The position numbers and the translations under genes were made by a program. Shown here one piece after another: positions 36,329 to 44,950 of a stretch of DNA of 64,000 nt. The notes below the pieces were generated by a model that was not told where the DNA came from, did no database searches, and saw nothing but the letters and a program-made list of their open reading frames with translations. Every line of letters begins with the position of its first letter. Position 1 is the first letter of the stretch. Where the stretch lies: positions 1,178,001 to 1,242,000 of the forward strand of contig NZ_JAJEJT010000002.1 of NCBI RefSeq assembly GCF_021390645.1. The letters run 5' to 3'. This DNA is from Paraburkholderia flagellata (GTDB lineage Bacteria; Pseudomonadota; Gammaproteobacteria; Burkholderiales; Burkholderiaceae).

Positions 36329-36814
36329 ATGCGAATCGGTGAACTGGCGCGCTTCGCGCACTGCGATGTCGAAACAGTGCGCTTCTACGAGCGCGAGGGC
36401 CTGCTGGACGAGCCCGCGCGTGAAACCAACGGATACCGCAGCTACACGGCCGTGCACGCCGCGCAACTCAATTTCATCCGCCATTGCCGGTCACTGGGCA
36501 TCGGCCTGGCGGACATCCGGATGCTGCGCCGCTTCCAGGCCGACCCGAGCCAGCCCTGCGACGAAGTCAACGAGTTGATCGACAGCCAGATCGAGCGCAT
36601 TCATCAGCAGATCGAATCGATGCGCGTACTCGAGCAGCAATTGCGCACGCTGCGCGAGAGCTGCCATGCCCACCAGAGCAGCAGCGCCGAGTGCGGAATC
36701 ATGAAGAGTCTCGAACAGCCCATGGACGACGAGAGCTGCTCATGCCATGGCGACGGGCACGTGACGGAAGGCGCACCGCCTGCCGACGGTGCGCACACCC
36801 TTCACCGCCACTAA
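36329..36814 (+). CDS. cadR: MerR-family Cd/Pb-responsive regulator
   Basis: Dimeric metal-sensing activator of 161 residues. The winged helix-turn-helix (MRIGELARFAHCDVETVRFYEREGLL ... NGYRSY) is followed by the dimerisation coil. Metal-ligand cysteines are C77 (PCDEVN), C112 (ESCHAH) and C122 (AECGI), the three-cysteine arrangement of CadR/PbrR. The tail adds CSCHGDGH, another possible metal site as in CadR. It is divergent from the ATPase, with its operator between. GGGAGA precedes the start. Confidence 0.9.
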   Translation: MRIGELARFAHCDVETVRFYEREGLLDEPARETNGYRSYTAVHAAQLNFIRHCRSLGIGLADIRMLRRFQADPSQPCDEVNELIDSQIERIHQQIESMRVLEQQLRTLRESCHAHQSSSAECGIMKSLEQPMDDESCSCHGDGHVTEGAPPADGAHTLHRH

Positions 36815-36818
36815 AGAC

Positions 36819-38279
36819 TCAAGGTGCCGCGGCGATCACTTCGGCCACGGTGGCCGTGAGTTTCTTCGCATAGGGCACATGCAGGAACTCGTTCGGCCCG
36901 TGCGCATTGGACTTCGGGCCGAGTACGCCGCACACCATGAACTGCGACTTGGGAAAGCCTGCCTGCAGCACGTTCATGAGCGGAATCGTGCCGCCCTGGC
37001 CAAGATACGCGCAGTCCGCGCCGAAATGGGTGCGCGAAGCCGCGTTGAGCGCTTGGGTGAGCCACGGCGCGAGTTCCGGCGCGCTCCAGCCATTGGCCGC
37101 GCCCGCGTCGGGCTTGAAGGTGACCTTCGCGTTATACGGCGGATCGAGCTCGAGCAACGCCTTCAGTTCGGCCACGGCCTTCGAAGCCTCGACTAGCGGA
37201 GGCAAACGCAGCGAGAGCTTGAATGCCGTGCGCGGCCGCAGCACGTTGCCGGCGTCGGCGAGCGCGGGCAGGCCTGCCGCGCCCGTGACCGAAAGCGAGG
37301 GCCGCCACGTGGAATCGAGCAACGCCTGCTGCGGGTCCGTGGTGGTTGGCAGCACACGCCGGCCGTCCTGGCCGCAGGCCCAAGGCATGCTCTTCCAGAC
37401 GCTTTCGCCAAGGATCTTCGCCGTGGCTTCGGCCTCGCTCAAGCGCTGCGAGGGGATCGCGCAATGGAAACCCTTGGGCAGCAACGTGCCGCTCGCGGCA
37501 TCTTCGAGACGCTCGAAGAGCTGCCGCATCACGCGGAAACTGGAAGGCGCAATACCGCCATAAGAGCCCGAGTGAATGCCCTCCTCGAGCACTTCGACTT
37601 CGAGGTCGCCCGCCACGAGCCCGCGCAGCGACGTGGTGAGCCACAGCTGATCGTAGTTGCCCGCGCCCGAATCGAGACAAACGACAAGACCGACGTTGCC
37701 GAGCCGCTCACGCAGCGCATCGACATAAGGCAGCAGGTCGTAGCTGCCGGACTCCTCGCAGGTTTCGATGAGACCCACGCAGCGCGGCCGCTCGATGCCT
37801 TGCGCGTCGAGCGCGGCGAGCGCCGTGACGCTCGCGTAGATCGCATAGCCGTCGTCGGCACCGCCGCGGCCATAAAGGCGGCCGTCTTCGAGCTTCGGCG
37901 TCCAGGGGCCGAGGTCGTTGCGCCAGCCCGCGAATTCCGGCTGTTTGTCGAGGTGGCCGTAGAGCACGACCGTCTCGCTGCTTCCCGAGCGCGTGGCGGG
38001 CGCCTCGAAGAAAATCACCGGCGTGCGATTGGGCAAGCGCACGATCTCAAGCTTCAAGCCACGCACCGGCTGCTGCTCCGCCCATTTCGCGGCCTCTTGC
38101 ACGACGCGCTCGAGATAGCCGTGCTGCGCCCACTGCGGGTCGAACGCCGGACTCTTGGCAGGCACCGCGATGTAGTCGGTCAACGCGGGCACGATCTCGT
38201 CATGCCATTTACGTTCTACGAAGGCACGCAATTCGTCGTGGTCGAGTTGGCGGGTAGCCGCGGACGGGTCGGAGATCAT
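36819..38279 (-). CDS. M20-family metallopeptidase
   Basis: Di-zinc peptidase of 486 residues of the M20 family (dipeptidase/carboxypeptidase). Metal and catalytic residues: H109 and D111 (YGHLDKQPE), bridging D142 (GGADDGYA), catalytic E175 with E176 (TCEESGS), D near LDSGAGNYD, and a late H in NAHGPNEF. A lid/dimerisation domain occupies about 200-380. Start ATG 38279 follows AGGGAACC; the frame runs back to 38348. No signal peptide, so cytoplasmic. It ends four bases after the regulator gene on the other strand, leaving no room for a terminator between. Confidence 0.9.
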   Translation of the reverse strand: MISDPSAATRQLDHDELRAFVERKWHDEIVPALTDYIAVPAKSPAFDPQWAQHGYLERVVQEAAKWAEQQPVRGLKLEIVRLPNRTPVIFFEAPATRSGSSETVVLYGHLDKQPEFAGWRNDLGPWTPKLEDGRLYGRGGADDGYAIYASVTALAALDAQGIERPRCVGLIETCEESGSYDLLPYVDALRERLGNVGLVVCLDSGAGNYDQLWLTTSLRGLVAGDLEVEVLEEGIHSGSYGGIAPSSFRVMRQLFERLEDAASGTLLPKGFHCAIPSQRLSEAEATAKILGESVWKSMPWACGQDGRRVLPTTTDPQQALLDSTWRPSLSVTGAAGLPALADAGNVLRPRTAFKLSLRLPPLVEASKAVAELKALLELDPPYNAKVTFKPDAGAANGWSAPELAPWLTQALNAASRTHFGADCAYLGQGGTIPLMNVLQAGFPKSQFMVCGVLGPKSNAHGPNEFLHVPYAKKLTATVAEVIAAAP

Positions 38280-38450
38280 GGTGTCGGTTCCCTGCGATGA
38301 AAAACCCGATGATAGACCCGAACCCCCGCCCGCCGACACCCCTCGCACTCAGCGTTGGCCATTCGGTCGAGGCATGGCGTGCGCTCAGGCCCAATCCGCG
38401 CGACAATGACGGATCAGGCATATTCCGCCCTTTTTTCTGGAGAATGAAAT

Positions 38451-38771
38451 ATGGTGAGCCGTTCCGTCTTCGAGATCGTCGTTCTCGCAGCGGTGGTCGC
38501 GCTCTACTTTCTCCCCGCGCTGATCGCCGACAAGCGTCGGCGTCACGACCTGCTGGTCATTGCGGTCTTCAACGCCGTGCTCGGCTGGACGCTGCTCGGC
38601 TGGCTGCTGGCGCTCTTCTGGGCGCTTCAACCGAATCCACCAAAGGATCTCGGCGGGCAAACCAAGGTCCGCAGCCGCCGGCTGGGCATGCTTCTCTTCT
38701 CGCGCCGGCTCGATGATCGAGTCCAGGCACGCGAAACGCGCACCGCCGAGCAAAAGCGCTCCCCGCATTGA
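38451..38771 (+). CDS. Superinfection immunity-like small membrane protein
   Basis: A 106-residue protein with two transmembrane helices (about 8-24 and 36-60) separated by a basic loop DKRRRH, then a cytoplasmic basic tail. YFLPALIADKRRRHDLLVIAVFNAVLGWTLLGW matches the superinfection immunity family named after phage T4 Imm, but such proteins are widespread in bacterial chromosomes and need not act against phage. No phage genes lie nearby. The true role is unknown. Confidence 0.75.
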   Translation: MVSRSVFEIVVLAAVVALYFLPALIADKRRRHDLLVIAVFNAVLGWTLLGWLLALFWALQPNPPKDLGGQTKVRSRRLGMLLFSRRLDDRVQARETRTAEQKRSPH

Positions 38772-38978
38772 GGGTTATCCGTCTGGCCAACGTTGCAGGC
38801 CATGGCGAGCACACGCCGCCCTCACATGGAATAATCACCCGGGAATCAAGCTGCTTTGGCCGCGCCGTTTTGAGCGCGTAATTTTTGAGCGCGCAATACG
38901 GGCTGAAACGCACAGGCCAGTCCCCGCCGCTCGACGCACCCTGACACCCATCAGCCACATCCAACACGGAGCCCCGTC

Positions 38979-39611
38979 ATGCCACACGCCGCCCCGCTGC
39001 TCGCCTTTGCCGCCGTCGCGCTCGGCATGGCGCTCACGCCCGGACCCAACATGATCTATCTGATCTCGCGCTCGATCTGCCAGGGCCGCAAGGCAGGCCT
39101 GATCTCGCTGGGTGGGGTCGCGCTCGGTTTCGTGTTCTACATGCTGTGCGCCGCATTCGGCATTACCGCGTTACTGATGGCCGTGCCATTCGCCTATGAC
39201 GCGCTGCGTCTGGGCGGTGCGCTCTATCTGTTCTGGCTCGCATGGCAGGCGCTCAAACCGGGCGGCCGCTCGCCGTTCCAGGTGCGCGAACTGCCCGCCG
39301 ATCGCCCACGCAAGCTCTTTCTGATGGGCTTCGTCACGAATCTGCTGAACCCGAAAATCGCCATTCTGTATTTGTCGCTGCTGCCGCAGTTCATCGACCC
39401 GCATCACGGCAGCGTGCTCACGCAGTCCATCGTGCTCGGCAGCGTGCAGATCGTGCTTTCGATCACCGTGAACGCTGCCGTTGCGATGACGGCGGGCACG
39501 ATTGCAACGTTTCTCGGCGACCGGCCGGGCTGGCTCAAGCTTCAGCGCTGGCTCATGGGCACGGTGCTGGCCGGGCTCGCCGTGCGTATCGCCGCCGAAG
39601 GCCAGCGATAA
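38979..39611 (+). CDS. LysE/RhtB-family amino acid exporter
   Basis: Inner-membrane exporter of 210 residues with six predicted helices. The N-terminal pattern LGMALTPGPNMIYLISRSICQGRKAGLISLGGVALGF is the LysE/RhtB signature, and GFVTNLLNPKIAILYLSLLPQFI is the second conserved block. It probably exports an amino acid such as threonine or homoserine; the substrate is not determinable. A hairpin terminator follows within 10 bases of the stop. Confidence 0.9.
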   Translation: MPHAAPLLAFAAVALGMALTPGPNMIYLISRSICQGRKAGLISLGGVALGFVFYMLCAAFGITALLMAVPFAYDALRLGGALYLFWLAWQALKPGGRSPFQVRELPADRPRKLFLMGFVTNLLNPKIAILYLSLLPQFIDPHHGSVLTQSIVLGSVQIVLSITVNAAVAMTAGTIATFLGDRPGWLKLQRWLMGTVLAGLAVRIAAEGQR

Positions 39612-39617
39612 AGCAAA

Positions 39618-39647
39618 CGGCCGGGCACATTTGGCCCGGCCGCAATT
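39618..39647 (+). terminator. Hairpin terminator after the LysE-family gene
   Basis: Perfect 9-base stem CGGCCGGGC (39618-39626) with GCCCGGCCG (39634-39642), seven-base loop, followed by CAATTT, a weak T stretch. Confidence 0.7.
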
Positions 39648-39710
39648 TCGCGCGTATATGTCACGTCTGCGGCGCGTCTACGCGCCCGCAGGCCTGTCTG
39701 GGTCTGCGAT

Positions 39711-39998
39711 TCAGATCCCGCCGATAGCCCTTCCGCCAGCCGGACTGCGCATTTTGACGAACGCCGCGGGAATCGAGCGCGGTTCGATCTGCACCATGTC
39801 CTGGGCGAACATGTCCTGACGCAGCTCGCCGTGCTCGTCGAACCACTGGCAGATCAGCCAGTGGCCGCTGGCAAAGCCAACCGGGCCGGCATACATGACG
39901 GTCATGCGCGGACCGCCCGATTTCAGGGTGACAACGTCGCCAATTCCGGCCATGACAGCGAGCGGCTTTTCGGCTACGTCGATGGTCGTATCAAGCAT
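39711..39998 (-). CDS. DUF2158 (YodC-like) protein
   Basis: A 95-residue protein with a small beta-rich DUF2158 domain: GIGDVVTLKSGGPRMTV (about 18-34) then WLICQWFDEHGELRQDMF (about 47-64). Family members are short, cytoplasmic and of unknown function. The first 15 residues and last 20 lie outside the domain. Monocistronic; an AT-rich region lies upstream. Confidence 0.8.
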   Translation of the reverse strand: MLDTTIDVAEKPLAVMAGIGDVVTLKSGGPRMTVMYAGPVGFASGHWLICQWFDEHGELRQDMFAQDMVQIEPRSIPAAFVKMRSPAGGRAIGGI

Positions 39999-40557
39999 GA
40001 TGTTCCCCGTTTAAAAAGTCGCACAGAGAAAAAAACCGGTGGACTAGCGCCCCCCGGCTCCCTACCGCCCTTTCGATAATGAGAATGGGGCGGTCATTAA
40101 TAAGTTTGGCAAGATTAACAACTCGAATTAACGCGCGCAAGCGATTTTCATAACACCTGCTGAAAACCCTGTTATTCGACGCATGGCGAAACCGCCGCTT
40201 AATCCCGCCCTGCACAATTTACGCGGAAAGCCGCGCATGCCTGGCAAAAGCTACCGCGCAAGACTTTTCCATCAAACAGTCATATTATTTCGCACTCGCC
40301 GCTGGAAAATGACGCGCTGCAGCTGCAATAAATATGGCTAGCCAGCAACCGCATTAACGACTACGTCCAAAAAACGGAAGCCCGGGTGGCGCGAGTGGAA
40401 ACGTTTTCTGTATCAATAAACCGTCCGTTCGATTAACTCCTCTACGCCACACGAGAACTTCGCACTCGCGCGCGAATCCTCATATTTTGGCCGATGGATT
40501 TCAGGAATCATGCGATTGAAATACGGCTGTCACTTAAATGGAATTGCAGTGCACTGC
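39999..40557. other. AT-rich intergenic region
   Basis: About 560 bases of clearly lower GC than the rest of the window, with no convincing gene on either strand. It lies upstream of the DUF2158 gene and downstream of the peroxidase-like gene's terminator. It could carry a promoter region, a small RNA or an inserted fragment. I found no matching ends or repeats. Confidence 0.4.
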
Positions 40558-40593
40558 AAAAAAAAAGCCCCATCCGGCAAAACCGGATGGGGC
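40558..40593 (-). terminator. Strong terminator after the carboxymuconolactone decarboxylase-like gene
   Basis: Perfect 11-base stem GCCCCATCCGG (40567-40577) with CCGGATGGGGC (40583-40593) around a CAAAA loop, with an A-run at 40558-40566 giving U residues on the minus strand. It serves the gene ending at 40625. Confidence 0.9.
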
Positions 40594-40624
40594 GGCGCTT
40601 GTTGAGGGCGCAGTCAGGCTGCGC

Positions 40625-41191
40625 TTATTCCGCGAACGGCAGCGTCGTCTGGCCCTCGGCGCGCATGCCGAAGACGTTAAGCGTCATCGCGACGAGCGCG
40701 TAGTAGCCAAGCAGCCCGACGAGGTTGATCGTAGTTTCGTGGCCAAAGCGCTCGACGGCACGCGCGTAAGTCGCGTCGGAAACGCGCTTCGCGTCGTACA
40801 ACTCGGTCGTGAACGCGTAGATCAGTGCGTCATCGGGCTCGTCGAACTGCGGCGTGGCGCCCGTGCGGATTTGCTCGGCCAGCGTCTCGGGCACGCCCGC
40901 CTTCAGCGCGATTGGATAGTGGATGTACCACTCGGCCTGCGCCTGCCAGCGCGCGGCCGTGACGAGAATCGCCAGTTCCGAGAGGCGTAGCGACAGGCCA
41001 GTCTGGTAGCGGCAGAACGCACCCAGGCGCTGCGCATGCTGCGCCAGTTCCGGGCTGTGGATCCAGCCGAGGAACGGCCCGTTGAGGTTGCCGCGCGGAC
41101 CGGAAAGGATCTCGTCCAGCACGGCCTTCTGCTCTGGCGACGCCTGTGCAGCATCGAATGCGGGAAGCCGCGAAATCGGGTTTTGCGTCAT
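40625..41191 (-). CDS. Carboxymuconolactone decarboxylase-family protein
   Basis: A 188-residue all-helical protein of the AhpD/CMD superfamily. Visible features: GPFLGWIHSPELAQHAQRLGAFCRYQT (about 38-64), AARWQAQAEWYIHYP and the C-terminal ETTINLVGLLGYYALVAMTLNVF block. The paired CxxC of peroxidatic AhpD members is absent; only one Cys is seen (FCRYQ), so peroxidase activity is unlikely and a decarboxylase or other role is possible. It is monocistronic with a strong terminator. Confidence 0.85.
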   Translation of the reverse strand: MTQNPISRLPAFDAAQASPEQKAVLDEILSGPRGNLNGPFLGWIHSPELAQHAQRLGAFCRYQTGLSLRLSELAILVTAARWQAQAEWYIHYPIALKAGVPETLAEQIRTGATPQFDEPDDALIYAFTTELYDAKRVSDATYARAVERFGHETTINLVGLLGYYALVAMTLNVFGMRAEGQTTLPFAE

Positions 41192-41321
41192 CGATGGACT
41201 CCGTTGGAGGTCATGGCTGGCCGCGCGCGACCGTTTGCGGCCGCCGCGGCTGCGGTCGCCGCGTTTGCGGTGGGTGAACGCGGCCGACAGTTAGTTGCAC
41301 ATCAATCACTGACGGCGAAGC

Positions 41322-42668
41322 TTACGCCGCGCGCGCCACGCCCGCCGTGTTGAGGGCGCCGTCGAGCGCCGCGGCAAGCCGCTCGACGATGGTGTCGATG
41401 TTCTGCTCGGTGCAGATGAACGGCGGCGCGAGCAGCACATGATCGCCGTTGCGGCCGTCGACGGTGCCACCCATCGGGTAGACCATCAGGCCGCGCGCGA
41501 ACGCTTCGCGCTTGATCGCCGCGTGCAGCTTGAGCGCCGGGTCGAAGCTTGCTTTCGTGGCGCGGTCCTTCACCAGTTCGACGCCCACGAACAGGCCGCG
41601 GCCGCGCACGTCGCCCACATACGGATGGTCCGCATAGCGCTCGCGCAGACGCGCGCGCAGTTGCTCGCCGCGGGCGAGCACGTTGTCGAGCAGCTTTTCC
41701 TCGGCGATCACGCGCTGCACTTCGAGCGCCGCCGCGCATGCCGTGGCGTGGCCGAGATAGGTGTGGCCGTGCTGGAAGTAGCCGCTGCCGCCCACGATCG
41801 TCTCGTAGATCCGCTGGCTCACGAGCGTCGCGCCGATCGGCTGGTAGCCCGCGCCCAGGCCCTTCGCGATCGTCAGCAGGTCCGGCGCAACGCCGTCTTC
41901 TTCGCAGGCGAACAGATATCCGGTGCGACCCATGCCCGACATGATCTCGTCGAGGATCAGCAGCACGCCGTAGCGGTCGCACACCGCGCGGATCTTGCGG
42001 AAGTACTCGCGCACGGGCGGCACTGCGCCGGCCGTTGCGCCCACTACGGTCTCCGCGACGAAGGCCGCGACCGTGTCCGGGCCGAGTTCGAGAATCTTCT
42101 GTTCTAGTTCGTCGGCGAGGCGCTGGGCGTAGGCCTCGTCGGTTTCGCCCTCGTGGCGTTCGCGGTACGCGTAGCACGGGCTCACGTGATGCGATTCGAT
42201 CAGGATCGGCAGGAACGGCTCACGGCGCCACGCATTGCCGCCTATCGCGAGCGCGCCGAGAGTGTTGCCGTGGTAGCTCTGGCGGCGGGCGATGAAGTGG
42301 CGGCGCGCTAGCTCCCCCTTCTCCACGAAGTACTGGCGCGCGAGCTTGAGCGCGGCCTCGATCGCCTCCGAACCGCCCGACACGAAGTACACATGGTCGA
42401 GCCCCTTGGGCGCGCCGGCGATGAGGTGATCGGCCAGCTGCTCCGAGGCCTCGGTCGTGAAGAACGAGGTGTGCGCGTACGGCAGTTGTTGCGCCTGGCG
42501 CTTGATCGCCTCGATCACGCGCGGGTTGCTATGGCCGAGGCACGAGACGGCGGCGCCGCCGCTTGCGTCGATATAGCGCTTGCCAGTGGAATCGATGATT
42601 TCGATACCTTCGCCCGCCACCGCGACGGGTAAGGTTTGCTTCGGCATCCGATGAAACACCTTGGTCAT
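41322..42668 (-). CDS. Class III PLP-dependent aminotransferase
   Basis: A 448-residue omega-type aminotransferase. Signatures are YIDASGGAAVSCLGHSNPRV, the PLP-site DEIMSGMGRTGYLFA (class III block D-E-x-x-x-G-x-G-R-T-G) and LTIAKGLGAGYQPIGA containing the Schiff-base lysine. Start ATG 42668 has GAGG upstream; the frame extends to 42932 with non-homologous residues. It lies 28 bases downstream of the C45 hydrolase gene on the same strand, so they form one operon, likely controlled by the RpiR-type regulator upstream. The natural amine donor is unknown. Confidence 0.9.
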   Translation of the reverse strand: MTKVFHRMPKQTLPVAVAGEGIEIIDSTGKRYIDASGGAAVSCLGHSNPRVIEAIKRQAQQLPYAHTSFFTTEASEQLADHLIAGAPKGLDHVYFVSGGSEAIEAALKLARQYFVEKGELARRHFIARRQSYHGNTLGALAIGGNAWRREPFLPILIESHHVSPCYAYRERHEGETDEAYAQRLADELEQKILELGPDTVAAFVAETVVGATAGAVPPVREYFRKIRAVCDRYGVLLILDEIMSGMGRTGYLFACEEDGVAPDLLTIAKGLGAGYQPIGATLVSQRIYETIVGGSGYFQHGHTYLGHATACAAALEVQRVIAEEKLLDNVLARGEQLRARLRERYADHPYVGDVRGRGLFVGVELVKDRATKASFDPALKLHAAIKREAFARGLMVYPMGGTVDGRNGDHVLLAPPFICTEQNIDTIVERLAAALDGALNTAGVARAA

Positions 42669-42696
42669 ATGTGTCCTCGATGAAATCCGTGAATGA

Positions 42697-43776
42697 TTAA
42701 CGGGTCGCGCCGTCTGCCGGGCGCGCGTTCGAATCGATAAAGAGGTCGAGCACGCGCTCGCCGCCCTGCCAGACGTCGAGCGCCACGCCGCGCGGTTCGA
42801 CGCGCATGCAAGCCGTGGCGAGCGTGTTTTCGTCGTCCGGGTCGTGCGGGTCGTCGCGGAAAATCGGCAGTCCAGCGCCCGCGCGATCCTGCAGTACCTG
42901 CACGAAGGCCGCGCTGTCGGGCTGGGCGCCAAGCGCGGGCAACAGTTCGGCGAGGCGGACCTGGCGATCGCGCGACGATTCGGTGACGATCTGCGACTCA
43001 GGCTCGCAGCCCGTGTGGATGAGGTGATTCGCGTGGCCCGAGGGCGTGCTCACTTCGCGCGTCGAAGTGCGCTGCGCGGTCGCTTCGACGCTATACACAC
43101 GCACCTCGCCCGCATCGTCGGTTCCGCCGATCGTGTGGTGGAAGCCGCTCGCCCGCGGCGTGTCGCGCAGCAGCGCGAGGGCGTCTCCCAGCGTCACGCA
43201 ATCGAGCACGGCGCGCGCGAGAATCATGCGCGGTACGCCCGCGCGCGGCTCGCGGATGCGCACGTTGTTGATCGCTTGCGCCAGTCCCGCGCGCGTGGCC
43301 GCGAAGGTGTGCCCCGGCAGCGAGCCCGGGTAGTAAAAGCTGACGAAACCGGGCTTTCCTTCGGGTTCGAGCTCGACCACACTGCAGCGGCCATGCAGCC
43401 AGGGGTCGCCGTCTTCGTTGTGCGCAATGAGGCCCGCGCGAGGCGTGCGCGCCGCAAGCGTCGTGCAGCCGTCCGGCGCGTTGTGGATCAACTCGCCGCG
43501 GCAATTCCAGAGGAACAGGTCGTCTGCGGACCAGTCCAGCGCCTGCGCCATTGCGTCGATTTCGGCGACATAGGCCGGAAAATGCTGTACGGCTGCGGCG
43601 CGCAACTGCTGCGCGAACGCACTGCCGCGCCAGCGGCTCACCGCCTGCCAGGCGTTGCTTTGCGCCATGTAGTCGGCAAAGACCGGCTTCACGTGTGCGC
43701 CGAGCTGCCGCCCGATCGCCTCGGGCGAGCCCGCCACCCGGAAGGCCGACCCTTGGAAGGTATTCAGTTCCTGCAT
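42697..43776 (-). CDS. C45-family N-terminal-nucleophile hydrolase
   Basis: A 359-residue protein of the peptidase C45 / acyl-CoA:6-aminopenicillanate acyltransferase family. These are made as precursors and self-cleave before an internal cysteine. Here DGCTTLAAR puts the nucleophile at C104, with GLIAHNEDGDPW following, and NNVRIREPRAGVPRMILARAVL later; these are family blocks. The substrate is probably an N-acyl or peptide amide. It is the first gene of an operon with the aminotransferase, and a perfect palindrome lies 59-72 bases upstream of its ATG (43776). Confidence 0.85.
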   Translation of the reverse strand: MQELNTFQGSAFRVAGSPEAIGRQLGAHVKPVFADYMAQSNAWQAVSRWRGSAFAQQLRAAAVQHFPAYVAEIDAMAQALDWSADDLFLWNCRGELIHNAPDGCTTLAARTPRAGLIAHNEDGDPWLHGRCSVVELEPEGKPGFVSFYYPGSLPGHTFAATRAGLAQAINNVRIREPRAGVPRMILARAVLDCVTLGDALALLRDTPRASGFHHTIGGTDDAGEVRVYSVEATAQRTSTREVSTPSGHANHLIHTGCEPESQIVTESSRDRQVRLAELLPALGAQPDSAAFVQVLQDRAGAGLPIFRDDPHDPDDENTLATACMRVEPRGVALDVWQGGERVLDLFIDSNARPADGATR

Positions 43777-43834
43777 CGGTTTTCTCACTTCGCTACCGCA
43801 ATGGGTCTTCGTAGAGTGCGTTTTATACGCCTCA

Positions 43835-43848
43835 ACAACATATGTTGT
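43835..43848. promoter_or_regulatory. Palindromic operator upstream of the C45 hydrolase operon
   Basis: ACAACATATGTTGT is a perfect 14-base palindrome, 59 bases before the hydrolase ATG. A near copy (11 of 14 identical) lies just upstream of the RpiR-type regulator gene. Probable binding sites of that regulator. Confidence 0.7.
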
Positions 43849-43974
43849 CAAGTTAAATACAGATCACAACAGATGAGATGCGGACGGATAAAACCAGGCC
43901 AGATGCCGTCTTGCAACGGCATCTTCCAGCAGGAAAACAAGCGTGAAATGGCGTGAAAATCCGGAGCGGCGCGC

Positions 43975-44835
43975 TCAGGGCACGTAAGCGCCGCGTGCGT
44001 TCAGCGAACGCTCGGCCTGTTCGAGTTGCGCGATCGCGCCCGAGCCTTCGAGCGCCAGCAGATGGGCGACGAGCGACTCGGCCAGCGCTGTCGCCGCCAC
44101 GAGCGATGGGAAAAACGACGGGCTTTCGTGCGTGAAGATCAGCGCCTTGTCGGCGTTCAGCGCGATGGGCGAGACGGCGCTGTCGGTAATCGCGATCAGG
44201 CGGCTGCCCCTGGCAAGCGCGGCCTCGGCCACGCGCACCGCCTCCACCGAGTACGGCGCGAAGCTGACAACAATCGTTGCGCTGTCGCGCTCGATGCCGA
44301 GCAACTGCATCTCCAGCGTGCCCGCCTCGCCGCCCAGCAAGGAAACGGAAGGGCGGAACAGGCGGTACCCGTAGACGAGCCCGAACGCCACTGCATAGCA
44401 CGAGCGAAAGCCCGCCACGTGCACATGTTTCGCGCGGCGCAATACACGCGCCGCCTCGACCATCGAGCGTGTGTTGTGCGCGGCGCTCGCCTCCAGATTG
44501 TGCTGTTGCGCCACGAGCAAGTCGCGCGCAAGGCCATCCTTCGTGCTTCCCGCGACGAGCGAGCGCGCCCGCGAAGAAAGCGGCTCCGGCCGAGTGCGCA
44601 CCCGCGCGACGAACAGGTCCCGCAGTTCGTTCCAGCCCGGAAAGCCCAGTTGCTGGGAAAGCCGCACAAGCGAAGCGGGCTGCACGTTGGCGCGCTCGGC
44701 CACCTTGCGCATGGACGAGACGGCCACTTCGTCGGGATGGTCGAGCAGAAAAGCAGCGCCGGTCTGGAACTGCGGGCTCAAGTCGGAGAAACGCGCGCGG
44801 ATCAGCGCGGCGAGCTGGTCGAAACTGTCTGGCAT
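43975..44835 (-). CDS. MurR/RpiR-family regulator
   Basis: A 286-residue transcription regulator: N-terminal RpiR helix-turn-helix (about 5-80: AVSSMRKVAERANVQPASLVRLSQQLGFPGWNELRDLF) and C-terminal sugar-isomerase (SIS) domain (about 125-260: VHVAGFRSCYAVAFGLVYGYRLF; IVVSFAPYSVEAVRVAEAALARGSRLIAITD). SIS domains in such regulators sense phosphosugars, though members controlling amino-acid catabolism are known. It precedes the hydrolase/aminotransferase operon on the same strand; similar palindromes lie upstream of both units, suggesting auto- and local regulation. Confidence 0.9.
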   Translation of the reverse strand: MPDSFDQLAALIRARFSDLSPQFQTGAAFLLDHPDEVAVSSMRKVAERANVQPASLVRLSQQLGFPGWNELRDLFVARVRTRPEPLSSRARSLVAGSTKDGLARDLLVAQQHNLEASAAHNTRSMVEAARVLRRAKHVHVAGFRSCYAVAFGLVYGYRLFRPSVSLLGGEAGTLEMQLLGIERDSATIVVSFAPYSVEAVRVAEAALARGSRLIAITDSAVSPIALNADKALIFTHESPSFFPSLVAATALAESLVAHLLALEGSGAIAQLEQAERSLNARGAYVP

Positions 44836-44856
44836 GCGTCGCTCGGGCAGTGGGTG

Positions 44857-44870
44857 ACAACAAATGTTAC
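44857..44870. promoter_or_regulatory. Second RpiR-type operator, upstream of the regulator gene
   Basis: ACAACAAATGTTAC matches the palindrome at 43835-43848 in 11 of 14 positions and lies 22 bases before the regulator ATG (44835). Consistent with autoregulation. Confidence 0.6.
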
Positions 44871-44950
44871 CACTCGTGTTGCCGGATGTTGCAAGTCGGG
44901 ACAGATTCGTTAGTTGGCTAAGGACCTTTGCCGAGTCGGCCGCAGTTCAA

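Noticed and set aside
38451..38771. Phage defence or prophage based on the superinfection-immunity match
   Set aside because: The family is widespread in chromosomes and no phage genes or attachment sites lie nearby.
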